A stretch of DNA of 54,669 nt from Flavobacteriaceae bacterium (GCA_029252265.1 JAQXBT010000037.1:1-54669), one strand, 5' to 3'; shown: positions 41,396 through 50,006, counted from the first letter of the stretch. Numbers and translations: made by a program. Notes: generated by a model from the letters alone, not told the origin.

Positions 41396-42568
41396 ATGAA
41401 CTATATACTTTTTGACGGTCCAAATAGAGATGCATTATTGCCATTTACCTACACACGCCCAGTAGCCGATATTCGAGTTGGAATTTTGACCATTCGTGAA
41501 AAATGGGAATTATTTTTAGGAGCTACGACAACTACCGTGACGGAAGATTATCTTTCTGGCAAATTTCCGATGGTAGAAATGGAACATAATATAATGATTA
41601 ATGCGTCCTATACTCCAACGGAAGATTTAGTCCATCAAATCAAAAATTTAAAGGAAAATCAAGCTATTTTTGAAGGTGACTCAATGGTTGCTTTTTATAG
41701 TTTAGAAGACCAAGATGTTGATTTAGATGCGTATGAGGCCGTAAATTGTGAAGGATTTGTATTGAAAATAGAGACAACTTGGGATATTTTTTCAAAAAAT
41801 GGTGATGCGATCGCCGCCGATTTTAAATTATTAACTGTTGATAGAACCTCAGAGCCGATCCCAGAACAAACAGTGGCTTTTAATCCAGAGCAGATTTTTA
41901 TTGAAGAAGGGGCTAAATTACCTCTATGTGTCCTCAACGCTACAGATGGACCTATTTATATTGGGAAAAATTCCGAAATCATGGAAGGTAGTATGGTTCG
42001 AGGGCCGTTTGCATTGTGTGAAGGATCGACCCTTAAAATGGGGACTAAAATCTATGGGCCAACGACAGTTGGACCTTATTCCAAAGTAGGAGGTGAAGTA
42101 AATAATTCTGTAATCTTTGGGTTTTCCAATAAAGGTCATGATGGGTTTTTAGGGAATTCTGTGATAGGAGAGTGGTGCAATTTAGGAGCCGATACAAATA
42201 ATTCAAACCTCAAAAACAATTATGCAGAGGTTCGGTTGTGGAGTTACGAGACCGATAATTTCACAAAAACTGGATTGCAATTTTGCGGGTTGATGATGGG
42301 TGACCACAGCAAATGTGGAATTAATACGATGTTTAACACGGGAACTGTGATTGGTGTGAGTGCAAATATTTTTGGGGCTGGTTTTCCACGTAATTTTATT
42401 CCTAGTTTTAGCTGGGGTGGCGCTAAAGGATTTACGACCTATTTAACTTCAAAAGCATTTGAAGTTGCTGCTGAAGTAATGAAACGTCGCGGATTAGACT
42501 TTTCTGAACAAGAGTCGGCTATATTAGAGCATGTGTTTAATCTCAGTGCGACCTACCGAAACGATTAA
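41396..42568 (+). CDS. GlmU-like protein (putative sugar nucleotidyltransferase with left-handed beta-helix)
   Basis: A 390-residue protein that resembles GlmU overall but lacks its defining motif. The N-terminal half reads Y-I-L-F-D-G-P-N-R-D-A-L-L-P-F-T-Y-T-R-P-V-A-D-I (3-25) where nucleotidyltransferases have L-A-A-G-x-G-T-R-M. The C-terminal half (about 190-370) has hexapeptide repeats of a left-handed beta-helix (I-Y-I-G-K-N, M-V-R-G-P-F, K-I-Y-G-P-T-T-V-G-P-Y-S-K-V-G-G-E). Relatives are annotated as GlmU family protein in Flavobacteriaceae without tested activity. Its stop overlaps the convergent peptide-binding gene's stop by 4 bases. Confidence 0.83.
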   Translation: MNYILFDGPNRDALLPFTYTRPVADIRVGILTIREKWELFLGATTTTVTEDYLSGKFPMVEMEHNIMINASYTPTEDLVHQIKNLKENQAIFEGDSMVAFYSLEDQDVDLDAYEAVNCEGFVLKIETTWDIFSKNGDAIAADFKLLTVDRTSEPIPEQTVAFNPEQIFIEEGAKLPLCVLNATDGPIYIGKNSEIMEGSMVRGPFALCEGSTLKMGTKIYGPTTVGPYSKVGGEVNNSVIFGFSNKGHDGFLGNSVIGEWCNLGADTNNSNLKNNYAEVRLWSYETDNFTKTGLQFCGLMMGDHSKCGINTMFNTGTVIGVSANIFGAGFPRNFIPSFSWGGAKGFTTYLTSKAFEVAAEVMKRRGLDFSEQESAILEHVFNLSATYRND

Positions 42569-44187
42569 TTTTTATGAACGTTTTTTAGGTCCAATAAATT
42601 GGTTGGATTGATGCCCAATCCACTGATGTCATTCGAAGTAAATCGAACAACTTCATCATAAAATAAGACCACAACTGGCGCTTGTTCTACGACTAAGGCA
42701 TCCATTTTTTTATACAGATTAATACGAGTTTCCTTGTCTGTTTCCAGCATTGCCTGTTCGTACCAACGGTCAAACTGCTCCTCTTTAAAATGAGTGTAAT
42801 TTGGGCCGTTAGGCGCAAAGTTCGGACTGTAAAACAACGATAAATAATTCTGTGCATCGGGGTAATCTGCGACCCAACTCGCTCGAAATAAATCTATTTT
42901 CCCATTTGATTTTGCAGATTTCAAGGACGATGGGGGGATAATTTCAATAGAAATCGTTAAACCAATTGATTGTAATTCACGTTGAATAAATTCACTAAAA
43001 CTCAAATAATTAGAAGTCGTTGTTATTGTGATGGATGGTTGTTGGTTTCCAGATTCAATTTTATAGGCTTCTAACAACTGCTTTGCTTTTTCGGGTTGAT
43101 AGCTATAGCCAACGTTTTCTTGATGTCCAGGGAGTCCTTTTGGAATAAATCCGCCGAGTGCCGGAATTCCAATACCATTTCTTAAATACGTCATCATTTT
43201 GCTGCGATCAAAGCCATAATTTAAGGCTTGTCGAATTAATTGACTCTGGTATTCTGGAACCTCCGAATCCATGTAAAACCCTAAATATTCTGTATTTAAG
43301 TAGGGCGCTCTGAGCATTTTAACTGTTGAAGTATAAGTTGGTTTTAAAGTTCCGTTTGCGCTTAAAATTTCATCTTTATAAGAGGCGTCTAGTCCTGAAA
43401 CAAAATCAATATTCCCTTGAATAAACTGTAAAAACTCACTTTGTTTGTCCGCTAAAAATGTAATTGACACCGCCTCTAAATACGGGAGTCTTTCCCCTTT
43501 TGAATTGGTTTCAAAATAGCGCTCATTTTTTCGAAATATTAATTTAATATTTTCCTCCCAACGTTTAAACTTGAAAGGGCCAGTTCCGATAGGATTAGAT
43601 CTGAAGTCACTGCCATAAAGCGTTACAATTTCTTTAGGAACCACGCTACAGTATTTCATTGTCAATAGACCTAAAAATGCAGGAAAAGGTGTTTTTAAAT
43701 TGATTTGAAACGTGTGTTGGTCGATTGCTTTGTATAAATCTACATTTTGAAGTACCCAACTTCCAGGTGACGCTAATTGTGGATTTTTTAGACGGTCAAA
43801 ACTATACACAAAATCATGGGCAGTGACCGTACGTGTTTGGTGTTCACCAAACTGTGGATGGCTATGGAAATTAACATCTTTTCGAAGGCTAAACGTATAC
43901 ACTTTTGCATCGTCAGAAATAGTCCAAAATCGCGCAATGTCAGGAGTGACATTCATTAAAGAATCCATCTGAACTAAGCCATTAAATAATTGATTAATAG
44001 CCCAAATATCAGCGTTGTCTTTTGCAAAGGCTGGGTCTAAGGATCCAATGTTTTTATGTTCGTTGTAGCGAAAGACTTGCTTCGTTTTAGAATTTAGTGT
44101 TTCCGTATGACAACTCACTAACAAGGAACTGAAAATTAGAAGACTCCCAGCGTGTAGTAGGAAGTAATTAAAGGCTTGCTTTGTCAT
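42565..44187 (-). CDS. Peptide/nickel-type ABC transporter substrate-binding lipoprotein
   Basis: A 540-residue extracytoplasmic solute-binding protein of the family 5 (OppA/DppA) class. The N-terminus is a lipoprotein signal (hydrophobic stretch, then S-S-L-L-V-S-C with cysteine about 26). The mature part shows the family opening (N-I-G-S-L-D-P-A-F-A), a V-T-A-H-D-F-V-Y-S segment, N-P-I-G-T-G-P-F-K-F and G-F-D-R-S-K-M. It should bind oligopeptides or similar ligands; no permease or ATPase genes are beside it. The promoter of divergent mtaB has its -33 box inside the first codons of this gene. Confidence 0.92.
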   Translation of the reverse strand: MTKQAFNYFLLHAGSLLIFSSLLVSCHTETLNSKTKQVFRYNEHKNIGSLDPAFAKDNADIWAINQLFNGLVQMDSLMNVTPDIARFWTISDDAKVYTFSLRKDVNFHSHPQFGEHQTRTVTAHDFVYSFDRLKNPQLASPGSWVLQNVDLYKAIDQHTFQINLKTPFPAFLGLLTMKYCSVVPKEIVTLYGSDFRSNPIGTGPFKFKRWEENIKLIFRKNERYFETNSKGERLPYLEAVSITFLADKQSEFLQFIQGNIDFVSGLDASYKDEILSANGTLKPTYTSTVKMLRAPYLNTEYLGFYMDSEVPEYQSQLIRQALNYGFDRSKMMTYLRNGIGIPALGGFIPKGLPGHQENVGYSYQPEKAKQLLEAYKIESGNQQPSITITTTSNYLSFSEFIQRELQSIGLTISIEIIPPSSLKSAKSNGKIDLFRASWVADYPDAQNYLSLFYSPNFAPNGPNYTHFKEEQFDRWYEQAMLETDKETRINLYKKMDALVVEQAPVVVLFYDEVVRFTSNDISGLGINPTNLLDLKNVHKN

Positions 44188-44210
44188 TATAGATGATAAT
44201 TGTAAATTTG
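44180..44210 (+). promoter_or_regulatory. Promoter of mtaB
   Basis: TTTG (44180-44183), 19 bases, TAAATTTG (44203-44210): an exact consensus match. The -33 box sits within the coding start of the divergent lipoprotein gene (ATG at 44187). Leader about 20 bases to ATG 44233. Confidence 0.85.
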
Positions 44211-44232
44211 TTCACATGGTAAAAGTACAAGA

Positions 44233-45567
44233 ATGATTGATAGAAAAAAAGTCGCATTTTACACTTTAGGGTGTAAACTAAATTTCTCAGAAACCGCTAC
44301 GATTGCAAGAACCTTTGAAGACGAAGGGTTTGACCGTGTTGATTTTTCGGAATTTGCCGATATTTATGTAATTAACACATGCTCTGTTACGGAGAATGCG
44401 GACAAGCGGTTTAAAACCATTGTAAAACAAGCGCAACGCTCAAATTCGGAAGCATTTATGGTTGCAGTGGGTTGTTATGCTCAATTACAACCCGAAGAAT
44501 TAGCAGCCGTCAATGGCGTTGATTTGGTGCTTGGAGCGACCGAAAAATTCAAAATTACCGATTACCTAAACGAGCTTACTAAAAATGATACGGGGGCCAT
44601 TCATTCCTGTGAAATTGAGGATGCTGATTTTTATGTGAGTAGTTATTCTATCGGCGATCGAACCCGAGCTTTTTTGAAAGTTCAAGATGGGTGTGATTAT
44701 AAATGTACCTATTGTACCATACCGTTGGCCAGAGGAATTTCTCGTAGTGATACGCTTCAAAATGTATTGGACAACGCTAAAAAAATTGCCGGTCAGGGTA
44801 TTAAAGAAATTGTTTTAACAGGCGTGAATATTGGTGATTATGGCAAAGGAGAATTTGAGAATAAAACCCATGAACATACATTTTTAGACTTAGTAAAAGC
44901 GTTAGATACAATTCAGGGCATACATCGTTTGCGAATTTCATCGATTGAACCAAATTTATTAAAAGATGAAACCATCGATTTTGTAGCACAAAGCAACTCT
45001 TTTGTACCGCATTTTCACATCCCTTTGCAGAGTGGGAGTAACGTGATGTTAAAAGCCATGCGGAGGCGTTATATGAAAGAGCTTTATAAAGATAGGGTAG
45101 AACATATCAATAGCCTTTTACCAAATGCTTGTATAGGTGTGGATGTCATTGTTGGATTTCCTGGTGAAACGGACGAATTATTCCTAGAAACCTATAATTT
45201 TTTAAATGCTTTAGAAGTCTCATATCTTCATGTGTTTACTTATTCGGAACGTCCTAACACACACGCAGCAACTCTGCCCAATGAAGTGCCAAAATCCGTA
45301 CGATCGAAGCGAAGTAAAATGTTAAGAGGACTTTCGGCCAAAAAACGTCGTGCATTTTACGAAAGCCAAATTGACACGCGCCATACTGTATTGTTTGAAG
45401 GGGAAAATAAGGAAGGCTATATTCATGGTTTTACAGAAAATTATATTAAAGTAAAAACGCCATGGAATCCAGCGTTGGTGAATACATTGCATGAAATAAT
45501 ACTTTCAGAAATTGATTCAGATGGATTGGTGAAAATTAAATTTGTTTCGAATTTAGTGTCAAATTAG
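44233..45567 (+). CDS. mtaB: tRNA t6A37 methylthiotransferase MtaB
   Basis: A 444-residue radical-SAM enzyme that adds a methylthio group to N6-threonylcarbamoyladenosine at position 37 of tRNAs reading ANN codons. Features in order: N-terminal domain with three cysteines for the auxiliary [4Fe-4S] cluster (T-L-G-C-K-L-N near 13, I-N-T-C-S-V about 50, A-V-G-C-Y about 84), the radical-SAM motif C-D-Y-K-C-T-Y-C (C-x3-C-x2-C, about 154-161), H-I-P-L-Q-S-G-S and a C-terminal TRAM-like domain (about 380-440). The K-L-N-x-x-E opening is MtaB rather than MiaB or RimO type. Its stop overlaps the convergent gene by 4 bases. Confidence 0.95.
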   Translation: MIDRKKVAFYTLGCKLNFSETATIARTFEDEGFDRVDFSEFADIYVINTCSVTENADKRFKTIVKQAQRSNSEAFMVAVGCYAQLQPEELAAVNGVDLVLGATEKFKITDYLNELTKNDTGAIHSCEIEDADFYVSSYSIGDRTRAFLKVQDGCDYKCTYCTIPLARGISRSDTLQNVLDNAKKIAGQGIKEIVLTGVNIGDYGKGEFENKTHEHTFLDLVKALDTIQGIHRLRISSIEPNLLKDETIDFVAQSNSFVPHFHIPLQSGSNVMLKAMRRRYMKELYKDRVEHINSLLPNACIGVDVIVGFPGETDELFLETYNFLNALEVSYLHVFTYSERPNTHAATLPNEVPKSVRSKRSKMLRGLSAKKRRAFYESQIDTRHTVLFEGENKEGYIHGFTENYIKVKTPWNPALVNTLHEIILSEIDSDGLVKIKFVSNLVSN

Positions 45568-45860
45568 ATTCGAATTCCAACAGGAAGCATTTTTCGGTAA
45601 CGGCGATTTCTTCGAATAAATTTAGCAACTGGAGGGCTGGTTGGTACGACACTAATGTTTTTTTCGATGATATCTTCTAAAACTATTTTTAAAAAATCTT
45701 CTACAAACGTTTCTGTTTCTAAAACTTCAGGAATATTTAGTTTTGTTAAGAAAATTTTTCGATCTTGTTGTGAATATTCTAGAGTTACAAGTTCAACACC
45801 AACTTTTAATTCGTATTGGCGTAAAAAAGGATTATCTGTTAAGTTAGAAGCGTCAACCAT
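45564..45860 (-). CDS. Small GNAT-like acetyltransferase (PF14542-type)
   Basis: A 98-residue protein from ATG 45860 (frame also open to 45905, but M-V-D-A-S-N-L begins relatives, and a -7-like TAAATTTG at 45910-45903 lies upstream). It is about two-thirds the size of a full GNAT domain. Segments E-V-L-E-T-E-T-F-V-E-D-F-L-K and K-N-I-S-V-V-P-T-S-P-P-V-A-K-F-I-R-R-N resemble the short Acetyltransf_CG (YjdJ-like) family, where a similar helix is followed by V-x-P-x-C-P-F-V. Whether it acetylates anything is untested. Confidence 0.65.
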   Translation of the reverse strand: MVDASNLTDNPFLRQYELKVGVELVTLEYSQQDRKIFLTKLNIPEVLETETFVEDFLKIVLEDIIEKNISVVPTSPPVAKFIRRNRRYRKMLPVGIRI

Positions 45861-45944
45861 AAAAAAAAAGTTTTTAGGTAGGTTTGTATAAAATCTGTTT
45901 TGCAAATTTACAAAAAAAAATCTAACCAGTTAATAATACGCTAA

Positions 45945-46616
45945 GTGAATCAAAATCATAAGAAGGTACCTGTCTATTTTTTACCCGGTTTAGCTGCTAA
46001 TTCGAGTATATTTAAGCATATACAGTTAGATACTAATATTTTTGAAATGCATTTTTTAGAATGGATGATTCCATTTGATGATGAATCAATTTCTGAGTAT
46101 GCCATTCGATTTTGTAAAAATATTAATCATGAAAATGCAATTCTGGTTGGGGTCTCTTTTGGTGGAATTGTCGCCCAAGAGATGAATTTAGTTTATGACT
46201 TTAAAAAAATCATCATCATTTCAAGTGTGAAAGCCCGTCATGAATTACCGATCCATCTTCAATTGGCTGGAAAAACAAAAGTATATAAATTACTCCCCAC
46301 CAGTCTTTTTGCTCAAAATATCGATTTGTTATCTAAATATGCATTTGGAAAACCGATTGTTAAGCGATTAGACCTCTACAAACAATATTTATCTATTACT
46401 GATAAACGCTATTTAGATTGGGCGATTAAACAGGTTGTCTCGTGGAATCAAGAGAGTAGTGATCCTAATTTGGTTCATATTCATGGTGATCAGGATATTA
46501 TTTTCCCTATCGAAAACATGAAAAATTGTATTATTGTTGAGGGAGGTACCCACATAATGATCCTTAATAGGTATAAATGGCTTAACGAGAATTTACCTAA
46601 ATTGATGTTGAGTTGA
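45945..46616 (+). CDS. Alpha/beta hydrolase, GTG start
   Basis: A 223-residue alpha/beta-hydrolase-fold protein. Nucleophile elbow G-V-S-F-G-G with Ser71, candidate acid Asp182 or Asp184 in H-G-D-Q-D and His203 in G-G-T-H. An oxyanion-type P-G-L-A-A-N-S-S-I-F near residue 14 follows strand 1. It starts with GTG; no upstream in-frame ATG is available. The substrate is unknown. The gene is transcribed towards the lytic transglycosylase gene 40 bases later, which may share its transcript. Confidence 0.85.
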   Translation: MNQNHKKVPVYFLPGLAANSSIFKHIQLDTNIFEMHFLEWMIPFDDESISEYAIRFCKNINHENAILVGVSFGGIVAQEMNLVYDFKKIIIISSVKARHELPIHLQLAGKTKVYKLLPTSLFAQNIDLLSKYAFGKPIVKRLDLYKQYLSITDKRYLDWAIKQVVSWNQESSDPNLVHIHGDQDIIFPIENMKNCIIVEGGTHIMILNRYKWLNENLPKLMLS

Positions 46617-46656
46617 TGCTTTTTTTTGTAATTTTATCTCATAAATCTACGTTGTT

Positions 46657-47592
46657 ATGCACAATTTGAAAACTTTTTTATTTACGGCTGCAGTCCTGTC
46701 TTTTACGGGTTTTTTAGTCCTTGCTTTCACAAGTCAACCTTCTTTAAATAATGAAATTCCGATTTCTGAAAACGATTATAACATTTATGCGCTAGATATC
46801 CCAGAAGTGCTAAATTTTTCGGGTGAATCTATGCCGCTACAATCGCCAGATATTCGTGAACGCATCGATCGCGAATTACTCGTTAATACCTATTGGCAAT
46901 CCAATGGTCTGCTTTTATTTAAGCGCTCTCATAAATATTTACCTGTTATAGAACCAATTTTAAAATCGTATGGGATCCCAAATGATTTTAAATATTTAGC
47001 CTTAATAGAGAGCGGACTTCAAAACGTGACGTCTCCAGCGGGTGCAAAAGGATTTTGGCAAATTATGAAACCCACAGGAAAAGAATATGGTTTAGAAATT
47101 AACACCAATGTGGACGAACGTTATGATTTTGAAAAATCGACCCATGTTGCGTGTCAATACATCCTTAAAGCCAAAGAGAAATTTGGAAACTGGACCTTGG
47201 CAGCGGCGGCTTACAATGCGGGGGTCAACGGAATTTCAAAACGATTAGAAGATCAAAATGTGACTGGGTATTATGATTTATTGTTAGGAGAAGAAACCGG
47301 ACGTTACCTTTTCCGAATTGTGGCGTTAAAAGAGATCTTTTCAGCTCCAAAAAAGTATGGATTCAACTTTGATAAAACACATTTATATACGCTTCCAGAA
47401 ACCTATGAAGTTAAAGTGGATACTGCGATTACAGATATGGTGAAGTTTGCCGAAAGTTTTGGATTAAATTACAAACAATTAAAAACCCACAACCCCTGGT
47501 TAAGAGATCCTTTTTTAAATAATAAATCGAAGAAATTATACACTTTAAAAATCCCTAAGAAAGGGTATTACTCAAAGTCGATTACGAAATAA
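46657..47592 (+). CDS. Membrane-associated lytic transglycosylase (SLT/MltD-like)
   Basis: A 311-residue exported or membrane-anchored protein: N-terminal hydrophobic segment (about 8-25). A family 1 lytic transglycosylase domain (about 95-235) has the catalytic Glu118 in A-L-I-E-S-G-L, G-F-W-Q-I-M (about 132-137) and A-A-A-Y-N-A-G (183-189). A C-terminal region (about 245-305) has a LysM-like peptidoglycan-binding pattern (V-K-F-A-E-S-F-G-L-N-Y-K-Q-L-K). It cleaves glycan strands between MurNAc and GlcNAc to 1,6-anhydroMurNAc. An adjacent permease gene begins 10 bases later. Confidence 0.92.
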   Translation: MHNLKTFLFTAAVLSFTGFLVLAFTSQPSLNNEIPISENDYNIYALDIPEVLNFSGESMPLQSPDIRERIDRELLVNTYWQSNGLLLFKRSHKYLPVIEPILKSYGIPNDFKYLALIESGLQNVTSPAGAKGFWQIMKPTGKEYGLEINTNVDERYDFEKSTHVACQYILKAKEKFGNWTLAAAAYNAGVNGISKRLEDQNVTGYYDLLLGEETGRYLFRIVALKEIFSAPKKYGFNFDKTHLYTLPETYEVKVDTAITDMVKFAESFGLNYKQLKTHNPWLRDPFLNNKSKKLYTLKIPKKGYYSKSITK

Positions 47593-47602
47593 AAAACAGA
47601 GA

Positions 47603-48520
47603 ATGTTAGATTATTTTCATCTTCAATTTAAGATATTAAATCGAAAAATCATTGAGTTCGGACTTCCTCTTTTACTCGTATATCCACTAATTCTAATAGT
47701 TTTTATTTCAATCTCTAATTTTCTGTTTTCAAAAACTCAATTTGCAGTGCATATATACGGATTGATAGCCTTAGTGTTTCTTTCTAAACAAAGTGAGCCT
47801 AAAAGAAATGATTTTCTAAAATTGATATTTTCTAAAAAAGATTATTTAAAACTACGTTGTATCGAAAACCTACTCTACAGCACTCCTTTTTTAGCATTTC
47901 TAATTTATAAAGGGCTATTTGATTACATGATAGTATTAATTCTTTTAACAATTTTTCTTACGTTTATTAACTTTAGTACAAACATCAACTTCACCATTCC
48001 AACGCCTTTTAGCAAAAACCCATTTGAATTTTCAGTAGGATTTAGAAAGACCTTTTACATGTTTCCAATTGCTTATGTATTAATGTGTATTTCAGTTTCA
48101 GTTGGGAATTTTAATCTAGGAGTATTTTCAATGCTGTTAGTCGGTTTGGTCTGTATGTTTTATTATTCAAAACCAGAAAATGAATGTTATGTGTGGAATT
48201 TCAACCTGTCATCAAAAGAATTTTTAATTAAAAAAGCCAAATCTTGCATAATCAATTTTACGCTTTTAAGTCTTCCAATTCTAGTTACTTTAAGTGTTTT
48301 CTTTTTGAATGAAGTGGATCTTTTAATTCTTATTTATCTTATGTGCGTTGCTTATTTAATAGTAATGATTGTTGCTAAATATTCTGCGTATCCCAATGAT
48401 ATAAATATATCACAAGGAGTGTTGATAACGTTATGTTTTATGTTTCCTCCAATGTTAATTGTTGTGATTCCTCTATTTTATTCCCAATCCATAAAAAAAT
48501 TAAACAAAATTTTAGAATGA
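47603..48520 (+). CDS. Uncharacterised integral membrane protein, probable ABC permease partner
   Basis: A 305-residue very hydrophobic protein with about eight predicted membrane segments (around 20-37, 45-60, 90-105, 108-125, 147-165, 170-188, 220-240 and 245-275). I do not recognise a named family. Its gene overlaps the ATPase gene by 4 bases (ATGA), the hallmark of a permease/ATPase pair, so it is probably the membrane component of an ABC-2-like transporter whose substrate is unknown. Its codons are rich in AT, like its neighbours. Confidence 0.65.
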   Translation: MLDYFHLQFKILNRKIIEFGLPLLLVYPLILIVFISISNFLFSKTQFAVHIYGLIALVFLSKQSEPKRNDFLKLIFSKKDYLKLRCIENLLYSTPFLAFLIYKGLFDYMIVLILLTIFLTFINFSTNINFTIPTPFSKNPFEFSVGFRKTFYMFPIAYVLMCISVSVGNFNLGVFSMLLVGLVCMFYYSKPENECYVWNFNLSSKEFLIKKAKSCIINFTLLSLPILVTLSVFFLNEVDLLILIYLMCVAYLIVMIVAKYSAYPNDINISQGVLITLCFMFPPMLIVVIPLFYSQSIKKLNKILE

Positions 48521-49197
48521 TTAAAATTGAAAAATTATCGAAATTTTATGCGCGAAAGCAGGTTCTTAATGCAATCAATGTAGAGTTTAAAAAAGGAACT
48601 GTATATGGAGTTGTTGGAGAAAATGGCGCTGGGAAAACAACGCTGTTCAGATGTATTTCAGGACTTGAATCGTATAAAGGAATTATATCATCAGACTTTA
48701 ATAAACTCAAAGACCATTTAGGACTTTTAAGTACAGAACCCTTTTTTTTTCCAAAAATTACGGGGAAAGAATACATTCAATTCCTTGCCAACGCTCGACA
48801 CCTAAAACTATCAAATATTGAGACCAAAAACATATTTGACTTACCGTTAAATCAGTATGCTTCAACCTACTCGACGGGAATGAAAAAAAAATTGGCTTTG
48901 ACAGCACTCCTTTTACAAGAAAATGAGGTGTTCATTCTGGATGAGCCTTTTAATGGTGTAGATATACAAAGTAATTTAGTGATCGCTGAAATTATAAAGA
49001 AGCTTAAAATGTTAAAGAAAACAGTTATTATTTCTTCTCATATATTTTCAACTTTGGCAGCTACATGTGATGAAATTTATTTAATGAAAAACGGAAAAAT
49101 AATAAGAAAAGTGAAACAGATAGATTTTGACGCTCTAGAAAGTGAAATGAAAGATTTCACAGTCGGAAATCGAATTGATCAACTTGGATTAAAATAA
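48517..49197 (+). CDS. ABC transporter ATP-binding protein
   Basis: A 226-residue ATPase from the ATG at 48517, which overlaps the permease stop by four bases; the longer frame back to 48433 lies inside the permease gene. Walker A G-E-N-G-A-G-K-T-T (about 32-40), the signature in Y-S-T-G-M-K-K-K-L, Walker B V-F-I-L-D-E-P and the switch I-I-S-S-H. The Y-S-T-G-M-K signature is typical of ABC-2 exporters and drug or bacteriocin-type ATPases. It pairs with the membrane protein upstream. Confidence 0.92.
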   Translation: MIKIEKLSKFYARKQVLNAINVEFKKGTVYGVVGENGAGKTTLFRCISGLESYKGIISSDFNKLKDHLGLLSTEPFFFPKITGKEYIQFLANARHLKLSNIETKNIFDLPLNQYASTYSTGMKKKLALTALLLQENEVFILDEPFNGVDIQSNLVIAEIIKKLKMLKKTVIISSHIFSTLAATCDEIYLMKNGKIIRKVKQIDFDALESEMKDFTVGNRIDQLGLK

Positions 49198-49263
49198 ATA
49201 AGCGTTTTTACATCCATTTGTTCATCATAAACTCAACGAACATAACATAGACTCCACTTTTTG

Positions 49264-49833
49264 TTAACGCCGCTTTCCACCGCGTTGTTGTTGGCCTCCA
49301 AAATGTTGATTTGGCATTGCTGATTTTTTCATCTGCTGCTTCATCATTTTGATTTGTTCAGACAACATATCTCTTTTGTCGAGCTTTTGAGCTTCTTGGA
49401 GTAATTTTTGTGCTTCTTGTTTGCGTCGCTTTGTAAAAGCAATTCCGGCAAGGTTTAATTTTGCCATTGCTAAATCATGGTCCATTGATAAACCAAGGCT
49501 GACCGCATTTTTAAAATACTTTTCAGCATCATTCATATTCGTTTGAGAAACCATAATCCCTTTTAAAAAATTATAATACCCTTGCTGTTTGCTCGTAAGG
49601 GCTGTTTTTGGATTTTTTATCTTGTTGAGTAAACGCTCAGTCCCCGGAAAATCTTGTTTTCGAAGTTTTAAAAACGCTAATAAAATCATTTCATTTTTGA
49701 AATATAGAAACACAAAAACCGATGCAAGGAGAATCAGCATGATGCCATTTCCGACATAAGTTTCTATAATTTGATACACAGCATACGCGACGATCGCAGC
49801 AGCAAGGAATAATTTTATATTTTTATTGAACAT
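49264..49833 (-). CDS. DUF2892/TPR-like membrane protein
   Basis: A 189-residue protein with two N-terminal membrane segments (about 7-25 and 30-50), then a soluble part (about 55-170) with TPR-like A-E-K-Y-F-K-N-A-V-S-L-G and A-x-x-L-L-Q-E-A-Q-K-L repeats. The tail is low-complexity with basic Gly/Arg/Gln (H-F-G-G-Q-Q-Q-R-G-G-K-R-R). It resembles Flavobacteriaceae proteins annotated DUF2892. The role is unknown; a scaffold at the inner membrane is possible. Divergent from rpmH. Confidence 0.65.
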   Translation of the reverse strand: MFNKNIKLFLAAAIVAYAVYQIIETYVGNGIMLILLASVFVFLYFKNEMILLAFLKLRKQDFPGTERLLNKIKNPKTALTSKQQGYYNFLKGIMVSQTNMNDAEKYFKNAVSLGLSMDHDLAMAKLNLAGIAFTKRRKQEAQKLLQEAQKLDKRDMLSEQIKMMKQQMKKSAMPNQHFGGQQQRGGKRR

Positions 49834-49899
49834 AATTGAGTTATTTATTTAGCGAGTACAAAGGTAGTAAAAACAAATCAAAATTATTTTAAAATTAGG

Positions 49900-49930
49900 T
49901 TTGTCAAAGTAAAAACTCTTTGTATATTTG
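49900..49930 (+). promoter_or_regulatory. Promoter of rpmH
   Basis: TTTG (49900-49903), 19 bases, TATATTTG (49923-49930): an exact consensus match. Start of transcription near 49934. Confidence 0.85.
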
Positions 49931-49934
49931 TGCC

Positions 49935-49966
49935 GCGCTTTTAGATAATACTTAAGCGCATTTTTT
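49935..49966 (+). promoter_or_regulatory. Terminator-like hairpin in the rpmH leader
   Basis: GCGCTT (49935-49940) pairs with AAGCGC (49954-49959), 13-base loop, followed by six T at 49961-49966. It begins at the predicted transcription start and lies upstream of the ATG at 50007. The form is that of an intrinsic terminator, so it may attenuate rpmH or protect the 5' end. Confidence 0.55.
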
Positions 49967-50006
49967 AAAGATAATCACACGAGCAAAGTTTTAAAAATAT
50001 ACTATA

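Noticed and set aside
48433-48516. Longer N-terminus for the ABC ATPase.
   Set aside because: It lies entirely within the permease gene in another frame; the ATGA overlap at 48517 is the normal coupling.
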